Assembly: GCA_963834725.1 (NCBI GenBank)
Contig: CAWICN010000001.1
Span: 4,588,001 to 4,652,000, forward strand
Source of the DNA: PALSA-693 sp963834725
GTDB taxonomy: Bacteria; Actinomycetota; Acidimicrobiia; Acidimicrobiales; Palsa-688
Length of the DNA: 64,000 nt
Reading direction: 5' to 3'
This document shows positions 56,002 through 64,000 of this stretch, piece by piece; the first letter of the stretch is position 1; the number at the start of each line of letters is the position of its first letter. A program made the position numbers and the translations under genes. The notes below the pieces were generated by a model that was not told where the DNA came from, did not search any database, and saw only the letters and a program-made list of their open reading frames with translations.

Positions 56002-57419
56002 TGGACATGGAGCACTGGGCCTGGCCGCCCTCCTACGACGCGGCATACGTGCCACCCCTTGACCAGGAGTACTGGTTTCCTGTTCGCGAGACCATGGATC
56101 CCGAGCAGCGAGACCTCGCCATCCTGGCGCGCATTCGTGACGTCATGGAGTACGCGTATGCGAACGCTCCGTTCTACCGGGCGAAGTGGGATCAAGCGGG
56201 GATCAAGCCCGCCGACGTTCGATCCTTGAATGACTTCGAGAGCGTTCCTGTTGTGACCAAGGAGGACCTGCGGCGGTCGCAGATCGAGTATCCGCCCTTC
56301 GGTAACTATCTGTGTATCCCGGAAAGCGAGATCCAGAGCGTCCACGGGACCTCGGGGACGACGGGCCGGCCGACGGCCTTCGCCATCGGACGGGCGGACT
56401 GGCCCCGGATCGCCGAGTCGCATGCCCGGGTCATGTGGGGAATGGGGATCCGGCCCGGCGATATGGTCTTCATCGGCGCGGTGTTCAGCCTCTACATGGG
56501 CTCGTGGGCGGTGCTGGCCGGAGCGGAGCGCCTCGGTGCGCAGGCTTTCCCGTTTGGGGCCGGCGCCCAGGGCCAAACGCGGCGAGCGGTCAACTGGATC
56601 CTGCAGATGCGGCCCAGCGCCCTCTACGGCACACCCTCCTATGCCCTCCGCATCGCGGAGGTGGCCGACGAAATCGGCGTAGATCCCCTTGACTTCGGGA
56701 TCCGGACCCTGTTCTTCTCGGGTGAGCCTGGCGCCTCCATTCCCTCGATGAAGCGAAAGCTCGAGGAAGTATTTGGGGCGAAGGTCTTCGATTCCGGGTC
56801 GATGGGTGAGATGACACCGTGGATGAACCTCGGCGAGACAATGTCACAAAGTGGCATGCTCTGCTGGCAGGATATCGCCTATACCGAGGTAGTCGATCCG
56901 GTCACCTATCGTCGCCAGCCCTATGGCGGGGAAGGAACGCCTGTCTACACCCATCTGGAGCGAACCAGTCAACCGATGATCCGCCTGTTGTCGGGGGACC
57001 TGACCCGCTGGGAGGCGGGCCCCACGCCAGACCGACGTACCTACCCGTACCTGCCCAGGGGCATCTACGGACGAATCGACGACCAATTCACCATCCGGGG
57101 TGAGAACGTTTATCCCAGCGCCATCGCAGAAATTGTCAGCTGTGCACCGCATTACGGTGGTGAGCATCGCATTATTGTTTCTCGCGAAGACGCCATGGAC
57201 ACTCTGGTGGTACAGGTCGAATACAGTGCAGATATCCAGGGGCAGGATGGCGCAATCGACAGCTTCCGCAGGAAACTGAGCGAAAGCCTGCGAACCACGC
57301 TGGGCGTGAACGCTGAGGTCGTACCCCTGGCGTGGAACACGCTCGAACGGAGTGAGCACAAAAGCAACCGGGTCATCGATCGCCGCGAGCTCTTCCGCGA
57401 ATTCACTGCCGCGTCGTGA
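56001..57419 (+). CDS. acyl/aryl-CoA ligase, PaaK-like AMP-forming
   Basis: A 472-residue adenylate-forming enzyme of the phenylacetate-CoA ligase family. The P-loop-like motif is VHGTSGTTGRPTAFA (about 113-127). Further blocks are SALYGTPSYALRIAE, LFFSGEPGASIPSMK, GEMTPW, LSGDLTRW and the hinge YGRIDDQFTIRGENVYPSAIAEI. It should join CoA to a carboxylic acid using ATP. Placed between the B12 subunit and MeaB genes, it probably makes the mutase's acyl-CoA substrate. ATG 56001 overlaps the preceding stop by one base. The 3' end overlaps the MeaB gene in a GTGA. Confidence 0.9.
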   Translation: MDMEHWAWPPSYDAAYVPPLDQEYWFPVRETMDPEQRDLAILARIRDVMEYAYANAPFYRAKWDQAGIKPADVRSLNDFESVPVVTKEDLRRSQIEYPPFGNYLCIPESEIQSVHGTSGTTGRPTAFAIGRADWPRIAESHARVMWGMGIRPGDMVFIGAVFSLYMGSWAVLAGAERLGAQAFPFGAGAQGQTRRAVNWILQMRPSALYGTPSYALRIAEVADEIGVDPLDFGIRTLFFSGEPGASIPSMKRKLEEVFGAKVFDSGSMGEMTPWMNLGETMSQSGMLCWQDIAYTEVVDPVTYRRQPYGGEGTPVYTHLERTSQPMIRLLSGDLTRWEAGPTPDRRTYPYLPRGIYGRIDDQFTIRGENVYPSAIAEIVSCAPHYGGEHRIIVSREDAMDTLVVQVEYSADIQGQDGAIDSFRRKLSESLRTTLGVNAEVVPLAWNTLERSEHKSNRVIDRRELFREFTAAS

Positions 57420-58471
57420 GCAAGGTTGAGTACGCCACCCTCTACCAGCGGGCGAAGGGGGGCGATCGCTCCTCCTTGACCCAGCTCATCTCCGCATTGG
57501 AAGCCCGGGCACCCGCAGTCGAGCCGGTGCTGGAGGTCCTCTACGCGGAGGGCGGGCGGGCTCGCATCATCGGGGTGACCGGCGCGCCGGGGAGCGGCAA
57601 GAGCAGCCTGATCGATGCGATTACGGCCGAGCTGCGTGGCCGAGAGCGCACCGTGGCCATCGTCGCGGTGGATCCTTCGAGTGCCTTGAGCGGTGGAGCC
57701 CTCCTCGGGGACCGGATCAGGATGCACCGGCACACGCTCGACCACGGCGTCCTGGTGCGTTCGATGTCGTCCCGCGGCTCCCTGGGGGGCCTGGCTCAGG
57801 CGACGACCGACGTCGTCGCGGTTCTGGACGCGGTGGGATGGGAGTACATCTTCGTCGAGACCGTCGGCGTCGGCCAGGCCGACGTGGACATCATGCACCT
57901 GGCTGACACCATCGCCGTGGTGTCCGTACCTGGCCTCGGCGACGACATCCAGGCCATAAAAGCCGGACTGCTGGAGATCGCCGACATCCACGTCGTCAAC
58001 AAGACCGACCTTCTCGATTCCAGGCGGACGGCCACCGACCTTCTGGCGATGCTGCGATTGGGTACTCGCCCTGACGGTGCGTGGTTCCCTCCGGTGCTGA
58101 TGACAGACTCCCTCACGCCGACGGGTGTGCGCGAGCTGGTTGACGCGTTCGATGTACATCATGACTGGCTGGCTACTTCTGGCGATGGGATCGCCCGCAA
58201 GCGTGCTCGCATCGCGGACCGGCTCCGTATGCTGACGCGCGACCGCATCCTCGAGCGGCTCCGGGAGCAATCTGCCGGAGCGGTGTTCACCGGGCTCGTG
58301 GATCGTGTGGTCTGCCGGACCATGAGTCCGCACGCGGCCGTCAACGCCGTGATCGAGGCCATCCGGATCGACGCACCGGCAGGCCGACCATCTACGGCAG
58401 GCCGACCATCTTCGACAGGCCGACCATCTTCCACAGATAGGCAATCTTCGGCAGGAAGGCAAGGGGAGTGA
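57416..58471 (+). CDS. meaB: MeaB/ArgK-type GTPase chaperone of the B12-dependent mutase
   Basis: A 351-residue G3E GTPase. It has the P-loop GAPGSGKSS (56-64), AIVAVDPSSALSGGALLGDRIRM, VETVGVGQADVDIMHLAD and NKTD for guanine. It gates cobalamin delivery and protects or rescues the mutase. The C-terminal tail holds a tandem pentapeptide repeat, four to five copies of (A/T)GRPS(S/T), encoded by 15-base repeats, that is not part of the family. GTG 57416 shares GTGA with the ligase stop. The mutase large subunit starts four bases after its TGA. Confidence 0.93.
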   Translation: MSKVEYATLYQRAKGGDRSSLTQLISALEARAPAVEPVLEVLYAEGGRARIIGVTGAPGSGKSSLIDAITAELRGRERTVAIVAVDPSSALSGGALLGDRIRMHRHTLDHGVLVRSMSSRGSLGGLAQATTDVVAVLDAVGWEYIFVETVGVGQADVDIMHLADTIAVVSVPGLGDDIQAIKAGLLEIADIHVVNKTDLLDSRRTATDLLAMLRLGTRPDGAWFPPVLMTDSLTPTGVRELVDAFDVHHDWLATSGDGIARKRARIADRLRMLTRDRILERLREQSAGAVFTGLVDRVVCRTMSPHAAVNAVIEAIRIDAPAGRPSTAGRPSSTGRPSSTDRQSSAGRQGE

Positions 58472-58475
58472 GCAC

Positions 58476-60183
58476 ATGGACGGTGACGAGGTAACCCGAC
58501 TGATCGACGACGCAACCCGCCAGGCGGTGCAGGAGCAGGTCCGGCAATGGGAGGCCGATGAGCTCGCCGGCTTTCTCGAAAGGCGCCCGGAGACCCAGGA
58601 CTGCTACCTGACCGGTTCCCGTCGTCCCGTCGAGCGGGTGTACACGCCGGCGGACGTCGCCGACATTCCGTTCGAAGATATCGGCCTACCGGGCCGGTAC
58701 CCGTTCACGCGGGGCCCGTACCCCACCATGTATCGGGGTCGAGTCTGGACGATGCGTCAGATCGCCGGGTTCGGGACCCCCGACGAGACCAATCAGCGGT
58801 TCAGGTATCTCATTGCCCAGGGTCAGACTGGCCTGTCCGTCGACTTCGATATGCCGACGTTGATGGGCTACGACTCCGACCACGCGGCGAGTCGGGGCGA
58901 GGTAGGGCGGGAAGGTGTCGCCATCGACCTTCTCGAGGACATGGATCGACTCTTCGGGGGTATCGACCTCGAGAACATCAGCGTGTCGATGACCATCAAC
59001 CCGTCGGCCTGGATCCTCCTGGCGATGTACATCGCGGTGGCGCAGGCTCGCGGGCTCGACCTCAACAAGCTCTCCGGGACTATTCAAAACGACATCCTCA
59101 AGGAGTACATCGCCCAGAAGGAGTGGATCTACCCTCCAGAGCCCAGCATGAGGATTGTCCGGGACACGATCACTTACACCGCCGGCCGCATGGCGAGGTA
59201 CAACCCGATCAACATCAGCGGATATCACATCTCCGAGGCCGGGGCCAGTGCCCGGCAGGAAGCGGCGTTCACCTTGGCGGCCGCTCGGGAGTATGTCCGG
59301 ACCGTCGTGGACTCGGGCGTGCCGGTGGACGAATTCGCCGCCGAGACTCTCCTTCTACTTCGTGTCCCAGGCGGATTTCTTCGAAGAGATCGCGAAGTTT
59401 CGGGCGGTCCGGCGCTTCTATGCTCGCATGATGAAAGAGCAATTCGGCGCCAGGAATCCCGAGTCGATGAGGATGCGGTTCCACTGTCAGACGGCCGCCG
59501 CCACCCTCACCCGGCCCCAGCCGCTCAACAACGTGGTCCGAACCGCCCTGCAGGCGCTCGCTGCTGTCCTCGGAGGAACCCAGTCGCTCCACACCAATGG
59601 TCTCGACGAGGCGTACACGATCCCTTCAGAGACGGCGATGAAGCTGGCGCTGCGCACCCAGCAGATCATCGCCGAAGAGACCAACGTGACGCAGGTTATC
59701 GACCCGCTGGGCGGGTCCTATTACGTGGAGGCTCTCACGCGAGACATCGAGCAGGGGATCCACGAAACCCTGCGCCAGGTCGACGAACTTGGCGGCATGC
59801 TGAAGGCCATCGAAGAGAACTACTTCCAGCGGGAGATCGCGGACTTCGCCTACGACCAGGCCCAACGCAAAGCGAGCGGTGAGCGCACGGTTGTCGGCGT
59901 CAACAAGTACGTGGACGAAGGCGAATCACACAAGGTCGAGACTCACCAGCTGGATCCGTCCAGCGAGAAGCGCAAGGTCGACCGGCTCCAGACCGTGAAG
60001 CGCTCCCGGGATAACGACGCGGTGGCGAAGGCGCTGGGGGAGCTGGTGTCTCGCGCCAGGGACCCGGCCGCGAACCTTATGCCGGCGACGATTGCGGCGG
60101 TGAAGGCGCAAGCGTCCCTCGGGGAGATCGTCGCGTGCCTCGAGCCGGTCTTCGGCCGATATCGGGAGACCGCAGTCTTCTAA
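58476..60183 (+). CDS. acyl-CoA (methylmalonyl-CoA type) mutase large subunit, single frameshift
   Basis: About 569 codons in two frames. From ATG 58476: PFTRGPYPTMYRGRVWTMRQIAGFGTPDETNQRF, SVDFDMPTLMGYDSDH, SMTINPSAWILLAMY, then YHISEAGASARQEAAFTLA up to VPVDEFA. Near 59341 a single extra base (GCCGCCGAG where GCCCCGAGA is expected) shifts to LSFYFVSQADFFEEIAKFRA, which continues as QTAAATLTRPQPLNN to the C-terminus. The remainder is intact, so this may be a sequencing error or a very recent mutation. It lacks a B12 domain; that is the separate protein at 55570. The Tyr in TMYR is as in methylmalonyl-CoA mutases, but other acyl-CoA substrates are possible. Confidence 0.88.
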
Positions 60184-60212
60184 ACCGGCCGGGCCTCGTC
60201 GCCTATCTGCGT

Positions 60213-61895
60213 TCACCCACCCGTGGAGCCGAGGAGGTTGCCCCCGAGGGTCGGGTGGCCGATTCGTTTGTCACCGATGATGTTCACCAGGGCCGGCTTT
60301 CCCGCGGCGAAGGCTCGTTCCAGGGCGGGCCCGATCCCGTCGGGATCCTCGACGTGCTCGGCGTGACAGCCGAGCTCCTCGGCGATCCGGTCGTAGCGGA
60401 TGTCGGGCAGCATCTCGAAGGGGTCGGTGCGCCCGCGTAGCCGGGGCATCTGCTCGAAGGAAGGTCCCCAGGAGCTGTTGTTCCACAACACCACCACGAT
60501 CGGGATGCGGTATCGGGCCGCGGTCTCGAGATCGAAACCGCCGATGCCCAGACCGCCGTCGCCGATCAGCGCGACCACCGTGCTACCCGGCCGGGCGAGC
60601 CCGGCGCCGATCGCCATCCCGATGCTGTGGCCTACGGGTGCCAGCGGTCCGGCGTCGATGAGCTGACCTGGAAATCGTGCGGTAAACCAGTGGCTCACGT
60701 AGCCCGAGAGCGTGAAGCTGTCAACGATCATAACTGCGGACGGGTCGAGCACCGAGACCAGATCGTGCATCAGCCGGTCGGGGTGGACCGGAACGTCAGC
60801 GTGGTGCTCCACTTGCCGGTTCGCAACCATCCGCTCGAAGGCGGCGCGGGCCTCCGCAACCTCGGCCAGCCACCGGGAGTCGCCCCGATCGACCGCACCC
60901 TGGGCGCGCACCATCTCGATCATCTGGCGCAACACCAGCTTGGGGTCGCCGACGATCGGGACGTCGGCGGCCACGGTCGAGCCGACGCGGCGCGGGTCGC
61001 TGTCGATCTGGACGTGAGCGGCGTCCGGCCCCCACGTTGGCGGTTGACCAAAATGCTCGCCGCTCCAGAACCGGAACCCGAAGCTGATGACGACGTCGGC
61101 GCGGCTGGTGAACGGCTTCTTCCATGCGCCCCGCACCGCGAGCGGATGGTCCTCGGCCACCGCGCCCTGCCCCGCCCGGCGGCAGTAGACCGGGGTGGAT
61201 GTCAACTCGGCCAGCTCACGCAGCTCGGGTCCGGCGTCCGACCAGAACACCCCGTCGCCGCCGACCAGCAGCGGTCGTTCGGCGCCGAGCAGGAGTTGGA
61301 CGGCCCGTTCCACGGCCCGTGGATCGCCCTGGGCGCGCAGCTCGTCGGTCCCATACACGCGGGCCCCGGCTCGCTGTTCGGCCTCATTGCCGGTGCGGTA
61401 GAGGACGTTTTGGGGGATCTCCACCAGGGCCACGCCTTGAGGCGGGCTGACGGCGGCGCGAAAAGCCTGCCGGAGGTGGAACTCGATCGAGCTCCAGTCC
61501 GGGACGCGCCGGGTGTACTTGGCGAAGCTGCTGCACACGTCGGAACCGTAGAGTTCCTGGAACGAGTCGAGGCCATCCTCGCTCGTGGGGTGCTGGCCCG
61601 ACAGGCAGACCACCGCGCTGTTGGTCAGGGCCGCCACCGCCAGCCCGGTGATGGCATTGGTCAGCCCACACCCTGCGGTCACGCAGCAGACACCCGGTGT
61701 GCCCGTCGAGCGAGCCCACCCGTCGGCGGCGTAGGCGGTCGCCTGCTCGTGGCGCATATGGATGAGCTTCACGTCGTTGGCGAGCAGCTGGCCGAGGATC
61801 GGGAAGGTATGGCCGCCATTGATCGCGAACAGGTATTTCACCTTCTGTTCTTTGAGTACCTGCCCGACCAGCGCGCCGCCATCGACCTCACTCAT
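60213..61895 (-). CDS. thiamine diphosphate-dependent enzyme (acetolactate synthase/2-hydroxyacyl-CoA lyase-like)
   Basis: A 560-residue ThDP enzyme with three domains. The N-terminal PYR domain has the activating Glu50 in MRHEQATAYAADGWAR. The middle domain has PLLVGGDGVFWSDAG. The C-terminal PP domain has the ThDP motif GDGGLGIGGFDLETA...WNNSSWGPSFEQ. The family includes acetolactate synthase, oxalyl-CoA decarboxylase and 2-hydroxyacyl-CoA lyase; sequence alone does not decide. It is convergent with the mutase operon, 29 bases between stops. A lyase acting on a 2-hydroxyacyl-CoA would fit the context but is inference. Confidence 0.85.
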   Translation of the reverse strand: MSEVDGGALVGQVLKEQKVKYLFAINGGHTFPILGQLLANDVKLIHMRHEQATAYAADGWARSTGTPGVCCVTAGCGLTNAITGLAVAALTNSAVVCLSGQHPTSEDGLDSFQELYGSDVCSSFAKYTRRVPDWSSIEFHLRQAFRAAVSPPQGVALVEIPQNVLYRTGNEAEQRAGARVYGTDELRAQGDPRAVERAVQLLLGAERPLLVGGDGVFWSDAGPELRELAELTSTPVYCRRAGQGAVAEDHPLAVRGAWKKPFTSRADVVISFGFRFWSGEHFGQPPTWGPDAAHVQIDSDPRRVGSTVAADVPIVGDPKLVLRQMIEMVRAQGAVDRGDSRWLAEVAEARAAFERMVANRQVEHHADVPVHPDRLMHDLVSVLDPSAVMIVDSFTLSGYVSHWFTARFPGQLIDAGPLAPVGHSIGMAIGAGLARPGSTVVALIGDGGLGIGGFDLETAARYRIPIVVVLWNNSSWGPSFEQMPRLRGRTDPFEMLPDIRYDRIAEELGCHAEHVEDPDGIGPALERAFAAGKPALVNIIGDKRIGHPTLGGNLLGSTGG

Positions 61896-61967
61896 CGCTA
61901 ACCCTCGCTATCTTCTGGTGCCGGCGTGTCAAACGTCCGGGCGACTCCGGGGCATGGTATCTACCCG

Positions 61968-62738
61968 CTAGTCGAGGGGGGTGTCCGAAGGGCGAGGGCG
62001 CTCGCCGAAGTCCGTCTCTCTGGCCGAGCGACTCTCAGGAGGTGCAGCCGGGTCGATGGCGGCCGTGTCGTCACGGGCCATCTCATCACCGGTGCCCTGG
62101 TCGTGTTCCCCGTACCAGGTTCCGGCGCCCGGACCGCTCCCTGCTGCCGTTCCGCTCCCCGGTACCGAGCCGCGATCGTCGACCGGGACGTCATGCACGG
62201 TGGCCGCCGGTCGGGCGATGACCGCCTTCAGGGCCATGCCGCCAAGGACGGCCAGCAGAAGCCCGGGTCCGAGACTCGAACCGAGCTGGTGGAGGAATGA
62301 TGTCATCGGGCTGGTGCCCGTCGCGAACGGCGGGCCGGACTCGAAGGTCGCCCATGCGGCTGGACCGATTACGAACCACGCCCCCGCTACAACGATCATC
62401 AGCGCTGCCAGCCCGATGGGCGCGCCGGTTCCCTCGTGGCGGCGGCTCGGGGAGGCGCTCAGGATCATGAGGCCGGCCACCACGGCCACGGCGCCGGGTA
62501 GCAGGTGCAGCAGCCAGTTCTGAGTGGTCCACGCCCAAGAGCCTGCTGAGGTGGGTTGATAGCCAAAGATGGGCCCCACGAAGACCGAGATGGCGCCCCA
62601 CGCCCCCACCAGTGCCGCGAGCAGGCCGACTTCGGCCGCTCCGATCGGTCGAACCGAGACGTGGACGCCATTTCGACTGCTGGTACCCGACCTCCGGCTC
62701 CACCGACGCTGATTCGGATGTTCCACAGCCCAGGTCAT
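61968..62738 (-). CDS. four-helix membrane protein, unknown function
   Basis: About 256 residues. A basic N-terminus is followed by four helices (AAEVGLLAALVGAWGAISVFVGP; WLLHLLPGAVAVVAGLMIL; PIGLAALMIVVAGAWFVIGPAA; LGPGLLLAVLGGMALKAVI) and a long acidic Pro/Gly tail (ETDFGERPRPSDTPLD). The extracytoplasmic WATFESGPPFATGTSP precedes the last helix. Uncharacterised proteins of this pattern occur in actinobacteria. ATG 62738 is chosen by GGAAGG upstream; the frame stays open to 63095. No partner is obvious. Confidence 0.7.
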   Translation of the reverse strand: MTWAVEHPNQRRWSRRSGTSSRNGVHVSVRPIGAAEVGLLAALVGAWGAISVFVGPIFGYQPTSAGSWAWTTQNWLLHLLPGAVAVVAGLMILSASPSRRHEGTGAPIGLAALMIVVAGAWFVIGPAAWATFESGPPFATGTSPMTSFLHQLGSSLGPGLLLAVLGGMALKAVIARPAATVHDVPVDDRGSVPGSGTAAGSGPGAGTWYGEHDQGTGDEMARDDTAAIDPAAPPESRSARETDFGERPRPSDTPLD

Positions 62739-62893
62739 ATGCGCAGCTTCCTTCCTGTGCAGCATGTTCGGAGTAGACGTTCCTCCGAACACTATGGGGG
62801 TTATGCCCAATCTTCGGGGATGCCAACCGGTGGTGCCGGTCCGGGCCGGTACGCCACGCCCCTCACCTGCGCCTCCGGGGGGTTTTGATGCCG

Positions 62894-63727
62894 TCAATGT
62901 GCAGCCGGCCCGGGTGATCCCCGTCCGGCTCCTGCCAGCGACCTGGCTTCGCGGGCGACCCGGCGGGCTTCTTGCAGCGGGACCGGCGTGCGGGCCGCGG
63001 GGGTCGACGCCATCAGGACGAGCCGAGCCGCGGTTGCGGCATCGGTGCGCCAACCGGCATGGGCCAGGACCGGCCTGGATCGGTTGCGGGTACACACCCA
63101 GCGAGCCACCTCCACGCCGTCAATCCGGACCGGGGCGGTGGCACCGCGGCGAAGCTCGGGGAACTCCCCGAACCCAACCAGGGCACGGTGAGTGACCCCG
63201 ACCGAGGGGACGTCGAGAACGGCGCCCAGGTGGATCGCCAGGCCGGCGCGTCGCGGATGATCCAGGCCGGTGGCATCGACCATGATCACGTCGGGCCGGT
63301 TCGGGAGCGATCGCAGGGCCTCGCCGAGGATGGGCCCTTCGCGCAAGGCGAGAAGCCCTGGCGCGTACGCCGCCGGCACCTGGCCGGCTACCACCACCTG
63401 GGCGTCGACGTCGGTCGCCTGGCGAGGTTCGGGACCCAGTGCCGTCCCTCGCAGCACGGCACCTGAACGCCTCCTGATGGGTTCGGCCCCGATTGGGTGG
63501 CACGCGACCGCTGCCGCCCATACCCGGTCCCCGGGGTGACCGGGGCCGGCCCCGCCCTGCGCATAGGCGGCGAAGCATCCGGCGATTATGGGGGCCGCAG
63601 GGGGCGCCCATGGCTGGTCGGCCATGGCGGCCGCCGAGATACCGGCCAGGAAAGATTGCACCCCGATCAGCTCTTCCCCAGAAACCGGCCATGACAACGG
63701 AGAAGCCGGCCACCACAACGGCGTCAT
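62894..63727 (-). CDS. endonuclease V-like protein with altered active site
   Basis: About 277 residues. The C-terminal two thirds match endonuclease V (Nfi), which nicks DNA near inosine: AYAPGLLALREGPILGEAL (Glu130), PDVIMVDATGLDHPRRAGLAIHLGAVLDVPSVGVTH (Asp151, His157). Two catalytic positions differ. The N-terminal IIAGADV-type segment, which supplies the first metal-binding Asp in E. coli Nfi, reads IIAGCFAAYAQGG (Phe52), and the GVAK Lys is His180. An extra segment lies between the first two blocks. Classical activity is therefore doubtful. ATG 63727 is preferred; GTG 63745 and TTG 63748 are alternatives. Confidence 0.75.
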   Translation of the reverse strand: MTPLWWPASPLSWPVSGEELIGVQSFLAGISAAAMADQPWAPPAAPIIAGCFAAYAQGGAGPGHPGDRVWAAAVACHPIGAEPIRRRSGAVLRGTALGPEPRQATDVDAQVVVAGQVPAAYAPGLLALREGPILGEALRSLPNRPDVIMVDATGLDHPRRAGLAIHLGAVLDVPSVGVTHRALVGFGEFPELRRGATAPVRIDGVEVARWVCTRNRSRPVLAHAGWRTDAATAARLVLMASTPAARTPVPLQEARRVAREARSLAGAGRGSPGPAAH

Positions 63728-63794
63728 AGGTGGATCCCATCGCACCAACTGCCGCCTCAGACTATGCCGCGAGCCGCCCTGGTCGGTGGTCGAG

Positions 63795-64000
63795 CTACCC
63801 CCTCCGGGTGACTGGGGCCTCGAGCGCGATGATGCGGTGGTTGGTCACCACGCCGCCCACGATTTGCAGCTCCCCGATCGAATGGAAGGCTTGGGCCCGT
63901 CGTTGGGTAGGCGACCCCGGGTTGAACAAGAGTTGACCGTCTTCCCCGTACTCATTGACCGGCGCATGGCTGTGTCCAAACACGACCACGTGGGCATCCG
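63795..64000 (-). CDS. metallophosphoesterase, YfcE/MJ0936 type (C-terminal part only)
   Basis: The frame is open to the window edge, so the start lies beyond 64000. The visible 68 residues contain DAHVVVFGHSHAPVNEYGEDGQLLFNPGSPTQRRAQ, where GHSH supplies metal-binding His residues and LLFNPGS is the standard C-terminal block of small phosphodiesterases. It probably hydrolyses a phosphodiester such as a cyclic nucleotide or similar small substrate. It ends 67 bases before the endonuclease V-like gene on the same strand. Confidence 0.85.
   Translation of the reverse strand, partial: DAHVVVFGHSHAPVNEYGEDGQLLFNPGSPTQRRAQAFHSIGELQIVGGVVTNHRIIALEAPVTRRG

Overview
The window is GC-rich DNA from an actinobacterium, most like an uncultured member of Acidimicrobiia or a related deep lineage. 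The evidence is the actinobacterial order secA-prfB-ftsE-ftsX, a manB/Trm112/SIS-isomerase group, a truncated haemoglobin O, a DUF732-like lipoprotein, a LuxR/NarL two-component system, many GTG starts and frequent 4-base GTGA/ATGA gene overlaps. No rRNA, tRNA, CRISPR array or transposase was recognised.

Layout. 0-5.2 kb: sugar-phosphate and envelope precursor genes. A GT-C-type membrane protein is fused in frame to a complete phosphomannomutase, followed by a Trm112-like protein and a phosphoglucose/phosphomannose isomerase. 5.2-8.1 kb: a decayed LuxR response regulator, repeats and a DUF2079 membrane protein. 8.2-13.8 kb: housekeeping secA, prfB, ftsE, ftsX. 13.9-18.5 kb: hydrolase plus haemoglobin O pair, DUF732-like lipoprotein, an FHA protein coupled to a pseudokinase, and an NlpC/P60 cell-wall hydrolase. 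18.6-26.5 kb: ERQQ-repeat membrane protein, acyl-CoA dehydrogenase, a LiaF/LiaS/LiaR-like envelope-stress system, and a divergent MecA_N-type penicillin-binding lipoprotein. 26.5-33.8 kb: truncated DUF4118 gene, Baeyer-Villiger-type flavoenzyme, PAC2 protein, DUF885 protein and a beta-lactamase-family serine hydrolase preceded by an unusual tandem Shine-Dalgarno/ATG array. 34.2-38.7 kb: a CoxM-CoxS-CoxL-type molybdenum hydroxylase with a non-standard active-site loop, and a methyltransferase. 39.0-40.9 kb: a dead DHA2 efflux pump and its dead divergent PadR regulator. 41-43.2 kb: an orphan DNA methyltransferase with an extra C-terminal domain, and a VOC protein.

43.6-61.9 kb looks like one catabolic region. 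It has two paralogous luciferase-like monooxygenases, an SDR, a zinc alcohol dehydrogenase, a complete branched-chain-type ABC importer (lipoprotein, fused LivHM permease, LivG, LivF), a GntR/FadR-family regulator, and a B12-dependent acyl-CoA mutase set (separate B12 subunit, CoA ligase, MeaB GTPase, mutase large subunit with one frameshift). A ThDP-dependent lyase/synthase follows in convergent orientation. Two perfect TGGT-N3-ACCA sites, one just downstream of a strong -35/-10 promoter for the importer and one upstream of the first monooxygenase, suggest control by the local FadR-type regulator. The inferred flow is uptake, flavin-dependent oxygenation, dehydrogenation, CoA activation, then carbon-skeleton rearrangement. 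The substrate is unknown.

62-64 kb: a four-helix membrane protein, an endonuclease V-like protein lacking two catalytic residues, and the C-terminal end of a metallophosphoesterase cut by the window edge.

Two themes recur: gene decay (LuxR, DHA2 pump, PadR, SDR, DUF4118, mutase frameshift) and many short GC-rich tandem arrays in gaps between genes, plus dispersed short inverted-repeat motifs.
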